Below, piece after piece: positions 9,713-21,060 of a stretch of DNA of 64,000 nt. The DNA comes from Acanthosepion esculentum. Taxonomy: Eukaryota > Mollusca > Cephalopoda > Sepiida > Sepiidae. The stretch is taken from positions 27,499,766-27,563,765 of the forward strand of contig OZ038495.1 of NCBI GenBank assembly GCA_964036315.1. The letters run 5' to 3'. How positions within the stretch are numbered: position 1 is the first letter of the stretch; every line of letters begins with the position of its first letter. The notes beneath the pieces were generated by a model. It did no database searches and was not told where the DNA came from. It saw only the letters and a program-made list of their open reading frames with translations. Position numbers and translations under genes: made by a program.

Positions 9713-10079
9713 CAGGGTTTCCATAAAGTTCGTGTGCACTTAAAAAAATGTATAACTTTATTTGTATTTGCCATAGAAATAATCTGTAAAAAATGTTATA
9801 AAGTTTAATGTGCCTAGTTTTAAGTATAGTTAAAATAACTTATGTGATTTCAGGCATTACTGTAAATCAGTTGACAACTGTTTTCCGTGAACTGCAAAAT
9901 CGTATTACCCTCTGTATTGCTAATGATGGAGGAGAGTTGGAAACTTAAATAAAATTTCAATAAAACCTTAAAAAATATCGATTTACTTCTTTCTAATCCT
10001 TTTTACAAATTATTTCTATCGCAAATACAAATAAGGTTATAAATTTTAAAATGTGCGCACGAACTTTATGGACACCCTG
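9713..10079 (+). mobile_element. Tc1/mariner-type deletion derivative with long TIRs
   Basis: Terminal inverted repeats of about 78 bp start CAGGGTKTCCATAAAGTTCG and are flanked by TA on both sides (9711-9712, 10080-10081), the target duplication of the superfamily. The centre keeps only the last 31 codons of a transposase (9853-9948), so the copy is non-autonomous. Confidence 0.9.
9853..9948 (+). pseudogene. Transposase C-terminal remnant (Tc1/mariner type)
   Basis: Reads ...TTVFRELQNRITLCIANDGG... to a TAA at 9946-9948. Such FREL-NRI-ACI endings are typical of transposases in this superfamily. The DNA-binding and catalytic domains are absent. Confidence 0.75.
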
Positions 10080-10081
10080 TA

Positions 10082-10564
10082 TTATTAAAAACAGTAGAAT
10101 TTTTATGATTATTATATGCGAAAATATTTTTTCTAACATAGAATGACAATACAAATATACTTTTGTGAAGTCGTTGTTTTTTGTAGAGAAATTGGTCGAA
10201 GTGCATGTTTAGCTGTACTAAGTTTTCGACTTACAAAATCAACATCGGTTGAAGAAGCAGATTTCATTGTTATATATTTCAGTGTCATTTTCTTGAAATC
10301 TAAATCAAATGCAGCTCAACTTAGCAAATCATGTAATATCAACGTATAATAATGTGTTTGGAAGAGCAAATAATTTATTTGTAATAATATTCATTATATG
10401 TATTTAATTATGTGTGATCTCGACTTATAGTTATTTTTCTATAAATGGCTTGCTTTAATAAGCAGGAAATTAATTCTAAAATATTTAATCTTTTTTACTA
10501 TTAGACATAAAATACTTTGGAATATACATATAGTCATCCACATGCAAGTCTCTTTCCATGAATC
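10082..10564. other. Unassigned AT-rich sequence
   Basis: A 68-codon frame at 10143-10349 has no recognised family. No repeat is seen. Confidence 0.35.
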
Positions 10565-10685
10565 ATCAGCGTGGCTAGACATCCGATTGCTTCAAGCCTG
10601 AATCGAAACCTGGCCGCTTTAGTATCAGACGGAGATCTTAACCGTAAGCTATCGGCGTACGGTAGGGAGAAAGGCAAATTCTAAC
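10565..10685 (-). mobile_element. tRNA-derived SINE head, family A copy 2
   Basis: Minus strand: GATAGCTTACGGTTAAGATC (A box region), then AGGTTTCGATTCAGGC (B box region), then AATCGGATGTCTAGC, matching the copy at 9560-9690. It sits at the broken end of the mariner element, so insertion here may have removed the transposon's 3' half. Confidence 0.65.
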
Positions 10686-10689
10686 GTAT

Positions 10690-11406
10690 TATATAAGGAT
10701 GTAAACAAACGCCAGTAGCCACAGTGTCCTTCCCCTTTACCAAGCCACTGTCTACGACGCTTAACATTTCAATAAAAGATCCATCTTTCGTCGCCAGTCA
10801 CAAGTCTATCAAAAAAGGTGAAACAAGTTGGCGAGAATGGAGAGAAGAGCAGATGTCATCTCGGGATTTAAGGTTGTTTTCAGACAATTCATGAGGCACC
10901 CATTTTCCATGTTTAGGAACTTTTTCAAGTTGGTGAAGATGACGATGAATAGTTGTATAGTTTGAACTGAGAACCACTGCCAATTCCTCAACTGATAAAG
11001 CAGGATTTTCTTCAAGGGCTGCTTCAAGAAGCTTTTCACCAAACTCAACTGGACGTCCGGTTCTATCTTCATCTTCAAGGGTGAAATCTCCACCTCTGAA
11101 TTTTGCAAAGCATCTTCTGCAAGTTCTTTCATTCACATATTCCTCTCCATAAACTGAGTGAATGTTTCTATCCGCTTCGGCTGCTGAGTTTCCTTTCTTG
11201 AACTCATAAAGCATTATGTGCCTCAAATGATTCTTGGATACTTCCATGTTAGCAGGGTTTTAATCAAACAAAATTTAATTTTATTGTTTTCTGAAATAAA
11301 ATTTGATCAGGTTAAATGCATCTAAACATTAGACATTATAAAATACTCTTTAAATTTCGTTCATTTTAACAAAAAGTTAAAATTCGGACAGAACTTATGG
11401 GATGAC

Positions 11407-11410
<4 letters not shown>
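10690..11410 (-). mobile_element. Truncated mariner transposon
   Basis: The 5' terminal inverted repeat (minus strand TTAGGTCATCCCATAAG) ends at 11410 next to a TA of the adjoining array. The transposase follows on the minus strand, and the 3' half including the second TIR is missing. Confidence 0.85.
10798..11247 (-). pseudogene. Mariner transposase, N-terminal half
   Basis: The first residues, HLRHIMLYEFKKGNSAAEA, followed by ERTCRRCFAKFRGGDF, form the first helix-turn-helix. DRTGRP and LSSNYTTIHRHLHQL form the linker and second HTH, as in SETMAR-like mariner transposases. After a frameshift the chain continues as VTGDERWIF, which holds the first catalytic aspartate, then a stop and truncation near 10690. 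The remaining catalytic residues are lost. The start at 11247 matches the usual distance from the TIR. Confidence 0.9.

Positions 11411-11455
<45 letters not shown>
11411..11455. repeat. (TA)n array at the mariner end
   Basis: Begins at the transposon terminus, consistent with insertion at a TA inside the array. Confidence 0.95.
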
Positions 11456-11458
<3 letters not shown>

Positions 11459-11482
11459 GATATTTTTGAAGGTACAAAATTT

Positions 11483-11793
11483 TATCACATCAATAAACGT
11501 ATAAAGCTTGATATTACTAGACATATTAAAAACGGGCGAAGCAAAATGTGGAGGAGGAGGGGAAAAATGAGCAAAAGGAGCTAGAGGCAAATGACAGCGA
11601 GCCCCAACAAACACTCACGTTGTTTCCACAAGGAAGGCTTGCGGGACTCTCCACATTTCCATTTATTGTATATTTTCTGTGTTTTTAATTTAAATTAAAT
11701 CTCCCGTTGTAAGCCTGATGAGCAGGAGCGAAACCGATTGCTTCGCCCGTTTTTAATATGTCTAGTAATATCAAGCTTCATACGTTTATTGCT

Positions 11794-11799
<6 letters not shown>
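11483..11799. repeat. Fold-back with a hammerhead-like core in its loop
   Basis: Arms 11483-11543 and 11738-11799 are near-perfect complements (GGGCGAAGCAA / TTGCTTCGCCC next to the loop). At the loop edge, 11715-11734, lies CTGATGA, a two-pair GC/GC stem with loop AGGA, then GAAAC. The two halves of the core are intact, but I cannot draw stems I and III. Confidence 0.75.

Positions 11800-11873
<74 letters not shown>
11796..11873. repeat. (TA)n array
   Basis: Uninterrupted TA run abutting the right arm of the fold-back. Confidence 0.95.
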
Positions 11874-11877
<4 letters not shown>

Positions 11878-12026
11878 GGTGCGATGAGTAAATTGTCACC
11901 ATGTTATTTTTTTCATTTCGTGCATGTAACACACAGAGAGTGCGACAGGAATACCTCCTTTGTAAAAAAAATGGCCGTTAATGTCTTGCCATTATGAGGG
12001 AGGGATTTTTACCGCAACCTATTTTA

Positions 12027-12029
<3 letters not shown>
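11874..12029. other. Unassigned sequence with possible transposon terminus
   Basis: GGTGCGATGAGTAAATTGTC directly after the TA array resembles a mariner-type terminus, but no matching inverted end is visible. Confidence 0.3.
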
Positions 12030-12057
<28 letters not shown>

Positions 12058-13440
12058 TGATTAATTAATTACTAGATACTTGCATATCATTATAGTAGCA
12101 TGCAGAGAGTTAGAGATGAGTACTGACAAATATGTAAACTGATAGTACCGAAGCCTTTGAGGGCGAAGTCATATATATTGAAGATTATCAAGTCTACTTT
12201 CACTGCCATCGTTTGGGAATTCCATTATTATTCGTTTCTCTGATTGCTACCACTGTGGTGACGAAACCGAGCTCAATAAATATATATTCGAATAACTGAT
12301 ATACAGCCAGTCATGTAAAAAGCAAAGTGTCAATATTTAGCCGGTCATATGCACCAGAAAGATAAGTGTTATGTCTATGAAATAGTGAAACAAGTGTATT
12401 TTGATCACGTGGGAATATGGAGCACAATAAATTAAATCAATGAAAACGTTTATATTTGCAGGACGAATCATTGAAAGGAAATACCGTGAGAGTTAGTTTT
12501 ATAAGTCTATCTGTATATTATATTCATAATAAGGGAAACATATTTTAGTGATTTCGACAATTTCATTTCTATCGTAAATTGTCTTGTAGAACAACGAAAC
12601 CATATAAAAAGGAGCTTATGCGATTATTTCTCTTAAGTCTACAAAATAAATGTCCTCTGAAACAGAAAGGAATGCGCTATAGACAAACACTTGAATTCTC
12701 CTAGAAATCTTTATCTGGAATGGACAATTGGTGGATACTGATTTAATTTCAGAAAACCTTCTGGTCATGGCGCTAAACACGATTTGCTGTTTTTGTTAGC
12801 ATACAGTATTTAGTTCTATGCAACTATAAAATACGGTTAGCCAATATTACGCTCACTGATCAGGTCAGAGTCCATGATAAATGAAATAACTTCTTCAGAT
12901 TTTACTGAATTACTAGTGCTTTCCTGACAATGTAACCAAAAGTTTACTTTCAAAATATCATTCTCTAAAATTGTTGGTAATCCACACTTACTTATATCAG
13001 AAACATCAAAGCTAACCTTTTTAAAAATATCACGACCATTTCTGGTATTTAGACATAGATATGAAATCTGGGTACGCTATAAAAATATTGCAGATTCTGC
13101 TATTATAAAACTAGTTAAATGTTTAACAAATTAGACATTATGAGCATTCAACTGATTCAATTCAGTGTCTAAAATGAATCTCAAGCTCCTTAGCCAGAAT
13201 ATAACCTTGATTTTAGTTAAAAAATAGACATATTTTGAAGGTGATATTAATAAAGTTGCGGCGAATGCTTGACGAACACAGTCGTTGTATATTTGCTCAA
13301 AGGAAAAGACACATTGTAAATAGAATTATCGGATTCAGCGCCAATTCTTCTGCTAGTGATTCCACAATAATTACTGTATTTGCTGCTGATATTTGCTGAT
13401 ATCCATAATCTTACGTGATAAACCTCAACTAGCTCCCTCT
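12030..13440. other. Unassigned AT-rich sequence
   Basis: Starts with a short (TA)n at 12030-12058. At about 12240 there is CTGATTG, an ACCAC/GGTG stem and GAAACC, perhaps a decayed hammerhead-like core. The rest has no recognised feature. Confidence 0.35.
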
Positions 13441-13472
13441 TACACACACACGCACGCATACACACACACGCA

Positions 13473-13528
<56 letters not shown>

Positions 13529-13675
13529 GATATATAATTTCGGCTAGATTGAGAAAAAAATCTCTCAAGCCAGTACAATAAAATCCCAATGGATGACATG
13601 CGTGATAGAAACAACCTTTCTTCTTTGTCATATTTTCTCTATCTTTCTCTTTCTCTCTCTCCCTCGCCCTCTCTC

Positions 13676-13735
<60 letters not shown>

Positions 13736-13859
13736 GAATTATATTCGCATCTATTATATTAAAGAAATAAAATCTAAAATAACACTATACACTAAATTAA
13801 TAAAAACATATATAATATAAATTAATACATTAATAAATTATACAAACACACACAAACAA

Positions 13860-13922
<63 letters not shown>
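13441..13922. repeat. Cluster of CA, CT and TA microsatellites
   Basis: (CA)n(TA)n at 13441-13524, (CT)n(TA)n at about 13640-13733 and (CA)n(TA)n at about 13846-13922, with short unassigned spacers. Confidence 0.95.
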
Positions 13923-13923
<1 letters not shown>

Positions 13924-14503
13924 CATAAATATAATATAATACATATATGGCGTAAGCAGGCGGAGAATATGTGGTTATGTAGAATACTATATTTTACGTA
14001 CGATTGTCCTGTTGAAAAACATATTTGCTTTACTGAAGTATTGTCGAATTAAATCGCTGGTAAATAAATTTGCACAGAGAAATTAGTAAAAGTGTCGGAT
14101 TTTTAATTGAGTGGTACGACGTATTTCGTATGTATGAGTTACCAGACAGTTATCAGCACAGATTATTGAATAAGTGGAAAGTGTTCAATTTCTGTTCGAG
14201 GGAGTTATGTGTTCCCTTCGTAAGAATCGTTTTGAAAATAATAAGATCAATTCAGATGAGGCTATGGTTTGTCTTTTTTTGTGGCACTGTCATTCAGTAG
14301 AACATGGTGAAGTGTTGGGCACCGCCGAGTAATTTTTATTGCCCTGAAAGAGAAACGATTCCCGATGTTTTAGAGATGCAAGGGTAACCATAGTCAGCAG
14401 ATACTATGTTCTGTGTGTACACCCTTGTAGAAATTAAAACAAAACGAATAAATCTGTTATTATATACATTTTTCGTATTTTTCTAATGAAACATAACCCA
14501 GTG
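13923..14503. other. Unassigned sequence
   Basis: A 76-codon frame at 14070-14300 has no recognised motif. Nothing else is seen. Confidence 0.35.
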
Positions 14504-14604
14504 CACATGTTAGTACTCCTTATGTCCATCACACGATGTCGTTCCTTGCAAATTGACCACAGATTCTCGATTGGATTTAAATCGTGAGAGTTTCCGGGCC
14601 AGTC
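14504..14604 (-). pseudogene. Tc1-like transposase, third catalytic motif fragment
   Basis: The minus strand reads DWPGNSHDLNPIENLW then SICKERHRVMD. In Tc1-family DD34E transposases this motif carries the catalytic glutamate, here present. The first two catalytic aspartates are not found upstream, where stops interrupt the frame. Confidence 0.8.
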
Positions 14605-15233
14605 TATAGTACTTTGATTTGCTCACTCGTAAGGCTTGCCGGTTTGTTCATTCAGTGCTACAATTTTCGTATGCTTCCATGGAGTAACGTTTATCGCAAA
14701 CAATGGCCATAGGACAACTAATCGACAATTGTGACAATATTGTCACGGCGTGATAAAAATCTGATACAATCACAGATGACGCAATATTTTTAAAGGCCAA
14801 ACAAATTTCATCATACACCCCGAAAATAGATTCATGTTACTGCACATGTTACTACAAATGACTTAATCTGAGGAAAAAATAGAAATCGATTACACCGTGT
14901 CACAACATTGGGTTTCTAAAACTGGCCGTATTAGTGAAAGAAAGGAAACTAAAGCAGTTCTTTCAATTAATTTGCACAAAGGTGTAGAATAGCCATGCGT
15001 CCGTAAAAAGATGGGGGTAATTGCATTACTCTTAGTAGAAGCCCCTTGTAAAATATCTAATTGTACTTTGGGTAGATGTGCCATGTTTTATGTGCCTAAT
15101 AATAAAGATGTTGGATTATTAAATGTTGGCGCTTACATTTCGAACATATTTTATATTATATATAAAAAGAATAATTAGGTTTATTTACACTATTTACATT
15201 GTTCGAACTGGTGTCTTCATCTTTGCTGCTATA
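14605..15233. other. Possible remainder of a transposon, unassigned
   Basis: A 64-codon minus frame at 14890-15084 lies in the same orientation as the Tc1 fragment, but I cannot match it to a transposase domain. Confidence 0.3.
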
Positions 15234-15255
15234 TTAACGATGTTTCGGCCGTTGT

Positions 15256-15642
15256 ACAGGTCCCCACGTTAAAAACCGACCTTGTGTCACAATCTGACTC
15301 ATTGGGGGGGGGGTCAAGTAAATACCAGGATCAAAGTGTAGTATCTGTTCGCAGATCGCTCGCTTTGTCGGCCTTTGGGCTGAGAGCGTCACTTGATAGT
15401 TACCTGGTGTAGGGATTCGTGCCTGCTCTGTGTCATGGCTACGACTAGCTTGGACCGGCTTCGGCCTGGACCAGCTATGACAAGCCAAGACTAGCTCTGA
15501 CAAGCTAAGACCAGCTCTGACTAGCTTAGACAAGCTATGATCAGCCAAGACCAGCGGCCCGGGTGAAAACACTCGGGTCCCCACGTTAAAAACCGACCTT
15601 GTGTCACAACCTGACTCAGTGGTGGGTCAAGTAAATACCAAG
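15256..15642 (+). repeat. Pair of 70-bp direct repeats, dispersed family
   Basis: GTCCCCACGTTAAAAACCGA with the following GTGTCACA...GTCAAGTAAATACCA occurs at 15256-15330 and again at 15573-15642. A third, inverted copy is at 3588-3632. Two direct copies could be short termini of a retroelement, but the interior is a minisatellite, not a gene. Confidence 0.7.
15440..15556. repeat. Minisatellite, 10/20-bp unit
   Basis: Variants of AGCTCTGACAAGCTAAGACC repeat about six times; the 20-bp unit is itself two similar 10-mers. Confidence 0.8.
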
Positions 15643-16373
15643 TAATGTTTCTTTGGTGACCACGTAAAATACGACAAGGGGTCATTTTTTTAGCCCATCA
15701 GATGCACTTCTTTCTCAACACAGCACATTTATAAAATTAATGTTTCGAACACAAGGTCAAGGTTTCCTATTTGTTACGCCCTACTATCATTTTCGCACAA
15801 CTCATAAAGGAAGCTGTTTTAGTAATGTCTTTTAAATTATAAAAAAAAGTGTGGCATACACCAAATTAAAGACTAACGTCCTTCTCCAGCTGAGGAAAAA
15901 GAATCTGTCTTGTGTTCGTTCTTGCTTCTACCATTTGAAAAAGAGCTGACCGATCATTGCAGGCCAGATAAAACGAAACTAAACAACATAAGAAAAAAAA
16001 AGTCGAATCTTCCTAAAAGAAAATGGAGCATGAATTGTGATGGATTGTCTTGGACTTGTTTTGCTTGGCACGTGTCATTGTCAGTGATAGATAATTTCTC
16101 TCTGTCTTCATTTTGCTACGAACATTCAAGTGATATTCCACCAGTAATTCAATCGTTACTACACCCACTTCCCTTCATCATCCTCCATTCAATTCACGTG
16201 TTATACTATTTAAGTTTGTTTCACTTATAGCATTCCCATTCTACTTTTCGCTTCACCATAAATTTTGGCGAACTTGTTTTTCCCCGCTTTCAGATTTTTG
16301 TTTATTTTTTCTTCATGAATATATGAACATTTTTTTACATGGTGAAAAATGTTTCTCTCTCCCTGTCTCTCTC

Positions 16374-16374
<1 letters not shown>
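15643..16374. other. Unassigned sequence
   Basis: A 106-codon plus frame at 15910-16230 lacks known motifs. From about 16190 the plus strand becomes pyrimidine-rich. Confidence 0.35.
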
Positions 16375-16447
<73 letters not shown>

Positions 16448-16585
16448 AATAAATATATATATATTTCTATCTATCGCATTCGGTCTCATTTTTCGGTCAT
16501 TCATTTATTCTTTTATCTTTATGTTTTTCATTCTTATTTTGTTACACGTCATCGCTATCGATTAATTCTTTCCTTCCTGTTCCGT

Positions 16586-16630
<45 letters not shown>
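16375..16630. repeat. Two (TA)n arrays in pyrimidine-rich DNA
   Basis: (TA)n at about 16375-16462 and 16588-16630. Confidence 0.95.
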
Positions 16631-16633
<3 letters not shown>

Positions 16634-16637
16634 AAAT

Positions 16638-16727
16638 AAATATTTAAGAGAATCAAGTAAGAAAGGGCCAAAAACAAATGAATTGCTGAATGAGAAATAT
16701 ATATATATATATATTTCTCATTCAGTA

Positions 16728-16791
<64 letters not shown>

Positions 16792-16858
16792 CTCATTCAG
16801 TAATTCATTTGTTTCTGTCCCTTTCTTATTTGATTGTCTTAAATATTTATTTGTTATA
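16638..16858. repeat. Inverted repeat, about 60-bp arms around (TA)n
   Basis: Left arm about 16638-16698 and right arm about 16789-16858 share AAATATTTAAGA, AAAGGG and ACAAATGAATT in inverted order. A partial third copy of the inner end (TTTCTCATTCAGTAATG) sits inside the TA run at about 16711-16728. Confidence 0.85.
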
Positions 16859-18065
16859 TTTTCTTCAATACATAAAGTTTTTCCTCTAAATTATTTCTTC
16901 TTTATTTCTTACGTTTTACCAACTCCTCGTTTTTATCGTCTTGGCTCGGTTTTCTTTCAATTATGATTTCCGTTTTCTTGATAATCTGTTAGACTTTTTC
17001 ATTTCCCTTTTCTTCCCTCCTGATTAATTTGTCTTCCTTAATTACTCCATTGTTTTTTTTAAATTTTCACTATTCCATTCTTTTAATCATTTATCTAATC
17101 CGTCTTTCATTTTCTTTACTTTCGAGTCGGCACAATTTCTTTATAAGTTCTTTATTTCCTTATAAAAGCTTCATATAATTTTTTTCTTTGTTCTTCGGTT
17201 GTCAAAATGTTTCATTCCTACGTTAACTCTTTTTTTTTTCAGCCCTCGTTCTCATATATCACTTTCAACTTTTTTTATTTCATTTCCTCTTCCAATTTAT
17301 TCTCTTTTTCTCCATTTAATTTACTTTTCAATTTCTCTCATTATTCATTTTATTTATTTATTTCTTCGCTGTACATACGAGTTTCCCTTTGCTAAGTATA
17401 AATTTGCTTCATTCTGATGTAATAACTCATTTCTCTATGCTAAAACACATTTTCTATAAAGCCATATAACCCTGCAAAGAAAAAAATATTAACAGACATT
17501 TTTCCTTCGATCCTTTTGCTATTTCTGCTGTGTTTTTAGGCGCAAATTAATATCATGGTCTTCTCTCTCTTGTCACTCCGAATGAACTGAAAAGAGGATT
17601 TATTTTACTTTATTTTACATGAGGTTCATAATTCATCGTAGATTTGGGGTGGATGCGGAAACATTGATTCCTCTTTATTACTGCAACAAAATTTTTTTGC
17701 CTCAAGCAGAGACGAGATATATAATAATATATTGTATTAATATTTATTCATATTTTGAAGAGATCTTATCATTTTCAGAAGAAAAAATAAACAGGAAATG
17801 ATCAAATCTACCTTGATATCATCCCCAAAAGATTAGTATGTACAAGTATTTTTATTTGTATTTCTAGTGCATTTTCTATGTTGGTCACTAATAATTAACT
17901 CCTATTAAGGAAACAGGCTGAATTTAAAAGAAAGTGAATTGAAATAGATTCGCCGAATTATGTGAGAATTTATTTTACAACCTGGCTTAGATAATAAGAA
18001 AAAAGAAATGATTCATTAAAATCACTTGATTTTATATTCAATTAATTTATTAAAACGTAATTTGT
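16859..18065. other. Pyrimidine-biased non-coding stretch
   Basis: From about 16860 to 17440 the plus strand is dominated by T and C (TTTCTTTCT-type). Frames such as 17199-17417 merely translate it as Phe/Ser/Leu runs. 17450-18065 is unassigned AT-rich DNA. Confidence 0.6.
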
Positions 18066-18192
18066 TTTTAAGCATTTCACGCCAAGCAAGGGGAGATGCC
18101 ACTAGTACGCAAGGTGAGAGCGAGAGTAAAGAGGCGTGATGGAGGAAAGGAGGAAGAGAAGGGCAGGGAATAGGTCAGGGCATCTCGAGATG

Positions 18193-19293
18193 TCAATTGA
18201 CATTACATTTGAATAGTTGGAGATTATAGCTATCAGGGAAACAAGTAATAGGAAGCGAATTCCACAGACGGGAGGTGCGAGACATGATGCTATTGGAGTA
18301 GAAGAGACGACCACATTTACCCGTTTCGACAGTGAAAAGGAGGGATCGTGATGCCAGCCTAGTAGCACGCTTAGATTCATGCAGTCTGGGAACTAGCGAA
18401 AGTAGCTCGTCGGAGCAGATACCGTGAAAGTATTTGTAGAAAAGACAGAGGGGGGCGACGGCACGTCTGTGAGCGAGCGACTGTAGACGAGATGCCAGAT
18501 CAGGACCAACCACATTGCTTATCTGTCTTTGGATCTCGTTGAGGACCTTAAGGTAAACAGTGGGGGCACCAGACCATAGATGGCAGCAGTATTCCATGCA
18601 AGGGTGAATTGTTGATTTATAAATTTGAAGGATGGACTCAGGCAAGAAAAACTTTTTGGAATGACACAGGGAACCAACTTTCCTTGCGGTGAATGAAGCT
18701 ATTGATTCAATGTAATTATTCCATTTCAAGTCAGCGGACAGTGTGAGACCAAGCAGTCGCAAAGAGATGTTCTCGTGGAGTTGAGCATCAGATATTCTAA
18801 TGGGTGGCAGGGATGGTTCCCTGTGGTGAGTAATAGAGAGCAGTTTTGTTTTAGAGGCATTAAAGTTAACCAGCCAATTTCTGCCCCAGTCAACAACCGA
18901 TTGGAGGTCCTTTTTGAGACTAATGGTCAGGTTAGCGATACCAGACTTGCTATTAAGACAGGAGTAAATAGTTGTGTTGTCAGCATAGATGCCTACTTGG
19001 GAACTGATGACATTGGGGAGATCATTTATGAAGATAAGGAACAGAGTAGGGCCTAGGATAGAGCCTTGGGGAACACCTGCGTTTGTGGGAAAGGAACTGG
19101 AGGAGAATCTGTTAAGGACGACCTTCATAATACGGTTTGACAGGAATGATCGTAATGTCAAATAATCGACCTGAAATTCCGTATCCCTTAATCTTACGAG
19201 GGAGGTCGGCATGCCAGACCCTATCAAACGCTTTAGAGATATCAACGGCCACGGTACGAGCTTCTCCGTTATTGTGGAGAGCTTGGTAAACAA
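18193..19293 (-). pseudogene. LINE reverse transcriptase, motifs B-C to C-terminus
   Basis: About 366 codons. Residues near 73-92 are GVPQGSILGPTLFLIFINDL (motif B). Residues 103-106 are YADN where active RTs have YADD, so a catalytic aspartate is replaced by asparagine. The tail SRTSRLWNSLPITCFP matches the fragment at 6640. The first 35 or so codons are out-of-frame sequence before the domain. Confidence 0.9.
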
Positions 19294-19784
19294 TTTCAGT
19301 TATGGACATGAGCACATCAGGTGTAGAACGGGCAAAACGAAAATCATATTGCTTATCAGAGAGCAGATCATGGGATGTAACGTGATTAACCACTTCGGTG
19401 TTGATTAAAGGTTCAAAGATTTTGCCGAAGAGTACTAGGAGACTGATAGGTCGATAGTTAGGTGGGTCCGAAGGGTTTCCAGATTTCTTAAAAACAGGTA
19501 CAATAGATGAGGACTTCCAACAGGCTGAGAAAGCAAGATTCATTGACGCAGTAGTTACATAATTTGGAGAGGGCAGGAGCCAGTTCGGGAGCACATTTAT
19601 TCAGGACAATGGCTGGTATCCCGTCGCCATTGCTAGCCTTACAGGAGTCTAATTTTGAGATGATGTCCAATACCAACGATGGGGTTATGTGCAAGTCGCT
19701 CCATAGAGCCTCGGTTCTAGGGAACATCGGGTGTGGGTACACCGGATGAGTCGAGCGTTGAGTTAGAAGAGAATTTCCGAGCAA
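19112..19784 (-). pseudogene. LINE reverse transcriptase, fingers and motif A
   Basis: Two overlapping frames join here. One (19488-19784) gives SKLDSCKASNGDGIPAIVL, the usual K-A-GpDGIP block. The next (19112-19594) gives NYRPISLL and AVDISKAFDRVWH, motif A with its catalytic aspartate. The frame change lies between about 19490 and 19590. Confidence 0.9.
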
Positions 19785-20208
19785 AGCACTCAGCCTTATT
19801 AGCTGAGGAGTTCAGGACCTCAAATTGGTTGAAGAAAGGAGGTATTGAAGGTTTGCTGTTGTTAAGTATGCTCTTGCAGAGACGCCAATAATACTTGGTG
19901 CCAAATTTGTAAGATGCAATTCGTTGTTTCATTCTATCAGTAAATATTGACTTTGCTTCATTGAGGAAACGCTTGCACTCGTTACAGGCTGAGACAAAGA
20001 CACGTCTGTTGCGATCTGACATGCCACTACGATATAGACGGAAGAAGTGAATCCTATGGGCAATGGCAGCTGAGCAAGCAGCAGAGAACCAAGGGGATGA
20101 GCTCGATTTAACCTTATATTTCCTAGCGGGGATGAAAGCCTCGATTACAGCTTTTACGCAGGAGGAGACCTCGGAAGCGCATTCTTGAACGGGGAGCTTA
20201 AAGACCAC
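19717..20208 (-). pseudogene. LINE linker between endonuclease and RT
   Basis: Contains PWFSAACSAAIAHRIHFFR and KYYWRLCKSI, typical of the helical linker before the RT domain in Jockey-like LINEs. It is separated from the endonuclease and RT pieces by frame changes. Confidence 0.75.
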
Positions 20209-20329
20209 ATCCCAGGAGACATCGCGAAGGAAATCCTGGAACGAGTCCCATTCTGCTCGTTGATAACAGAAAGAGGTTCTGTTGATAGGAGCTTCTTTGC
20301 TGGGGTGGAGTAGAAGATGTTGACAGACA

Positions 20330-20809
20330 CTACAGCATGATCAGAGTTGCCAACAGGGCAAAGCGGCGAGGCGCGACAGGACTTGGGGATGCAGGTGAAA
20401 CAGAAATCGAGGAGGGAAGACTTACGCCCAAATTGTTGGGGAAACGTGTGGGAAAGTCAACTATTTGCGTGAGGGACTGAGAAATAGAAATGTTAAGGGG
20501 TCGTATGCCAGCAAGGTCAGTTATAGAATTTTTAAGCCATTTGTTATGGTGGGCGTTAAAGTCCCCGAACACGAATATATGAGCAAACGGATGGAGAGAG
20601 ATAACCTTGTCTATATTGTCAGAAATGCTTTCGAGTACCCCACAGTCTTGGGAGGATGGAGAGCGATAGAGAAAGAAGAGGTAGCTTACAGCATTGAGGA
20701 GAGATAGGCGGAGACACAAGTATGAGTGGTCTGGAGATTCGAGAGAGAGTGCTCTATAGTCAGTGGGAGATGATCTTTGACGTAAACTCCAAGTTTGTTC
20801 GAATGCCAC
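20330..20809 (-). pseudogene. LINE APE-type endonuclease fragment
   Basis: The central motif FVFGDFNAHHNKWL is the conserved GDFN(A/I) block of endonuclease/exonuclease/phosphatase domains that nick the target for LINE integration. The N-terminal catalytic residues and the C-terminal SDH-type block are not intact in this frame. Confidence 0.85.
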
Positions 20810-21060
20810 AGACGTTAGGAAAGGAAATGTTAAAGGGTTTATGTTATTTTTTAAGAGCTGGTTTCGGTTTGCTTTTTTGATCGTTATTTGTCATGTTTGG
20901 TAATTTAAGAAGTGAAAAAGAGAAGGTCTGAAGTCGAAGTAGCCAGACGGTCATAGACTGTGACGTGGGGAGAAAGAAACTGGCGCAGCCTGCAACATAA
21001 TGTGGCCTCAGCGTTGACCACCGAAGGTGAATGCAGGGGCACCCTTCCATGCGAGACATG

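Larger units (their letters stand above)
18066..21060 (-). mobile_element. Non-LTR retrotransposon (LINE, APE-RT type), decayed
   Basis: On the minus strand the order is endonuclease remnant, linker, reverse transcriptase and 3' UTR. The UTR end (GGCATCTCCCCTTGCTTGGC) matches the fragment at 6640-6971. Coding is split by at least four frameshifts, so it cannot make a complete protein. Domain order and RT motifs fit the Jockey/CR1-like assemblage; I cannot choose a clade. The 5' boundary is uncertain and may reach about 21250. Confidence 0.9.

Noticed and set aside
10798..11247. Intact mariner or domesticated SETMAR-like gene
   Set aside because: The frame is lost before the first catalytic aspartate and the catalytic half is missing; no SET domain nearby.
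12238..12275. Hammerhead-like CTGATTG...GAAACC
   Set aside because: The first box departs at two conserved positions and no stems I or III can be drawn; noted only within the unassigned interval.
17199..17417. Hydrophobic Phe/Ser/Leu frame as a membrane protein
   Set aside because: A pyrimidine-rich strand gives Phe, Ser and Leu codons automatically; two frames give equally hydrophobic products.
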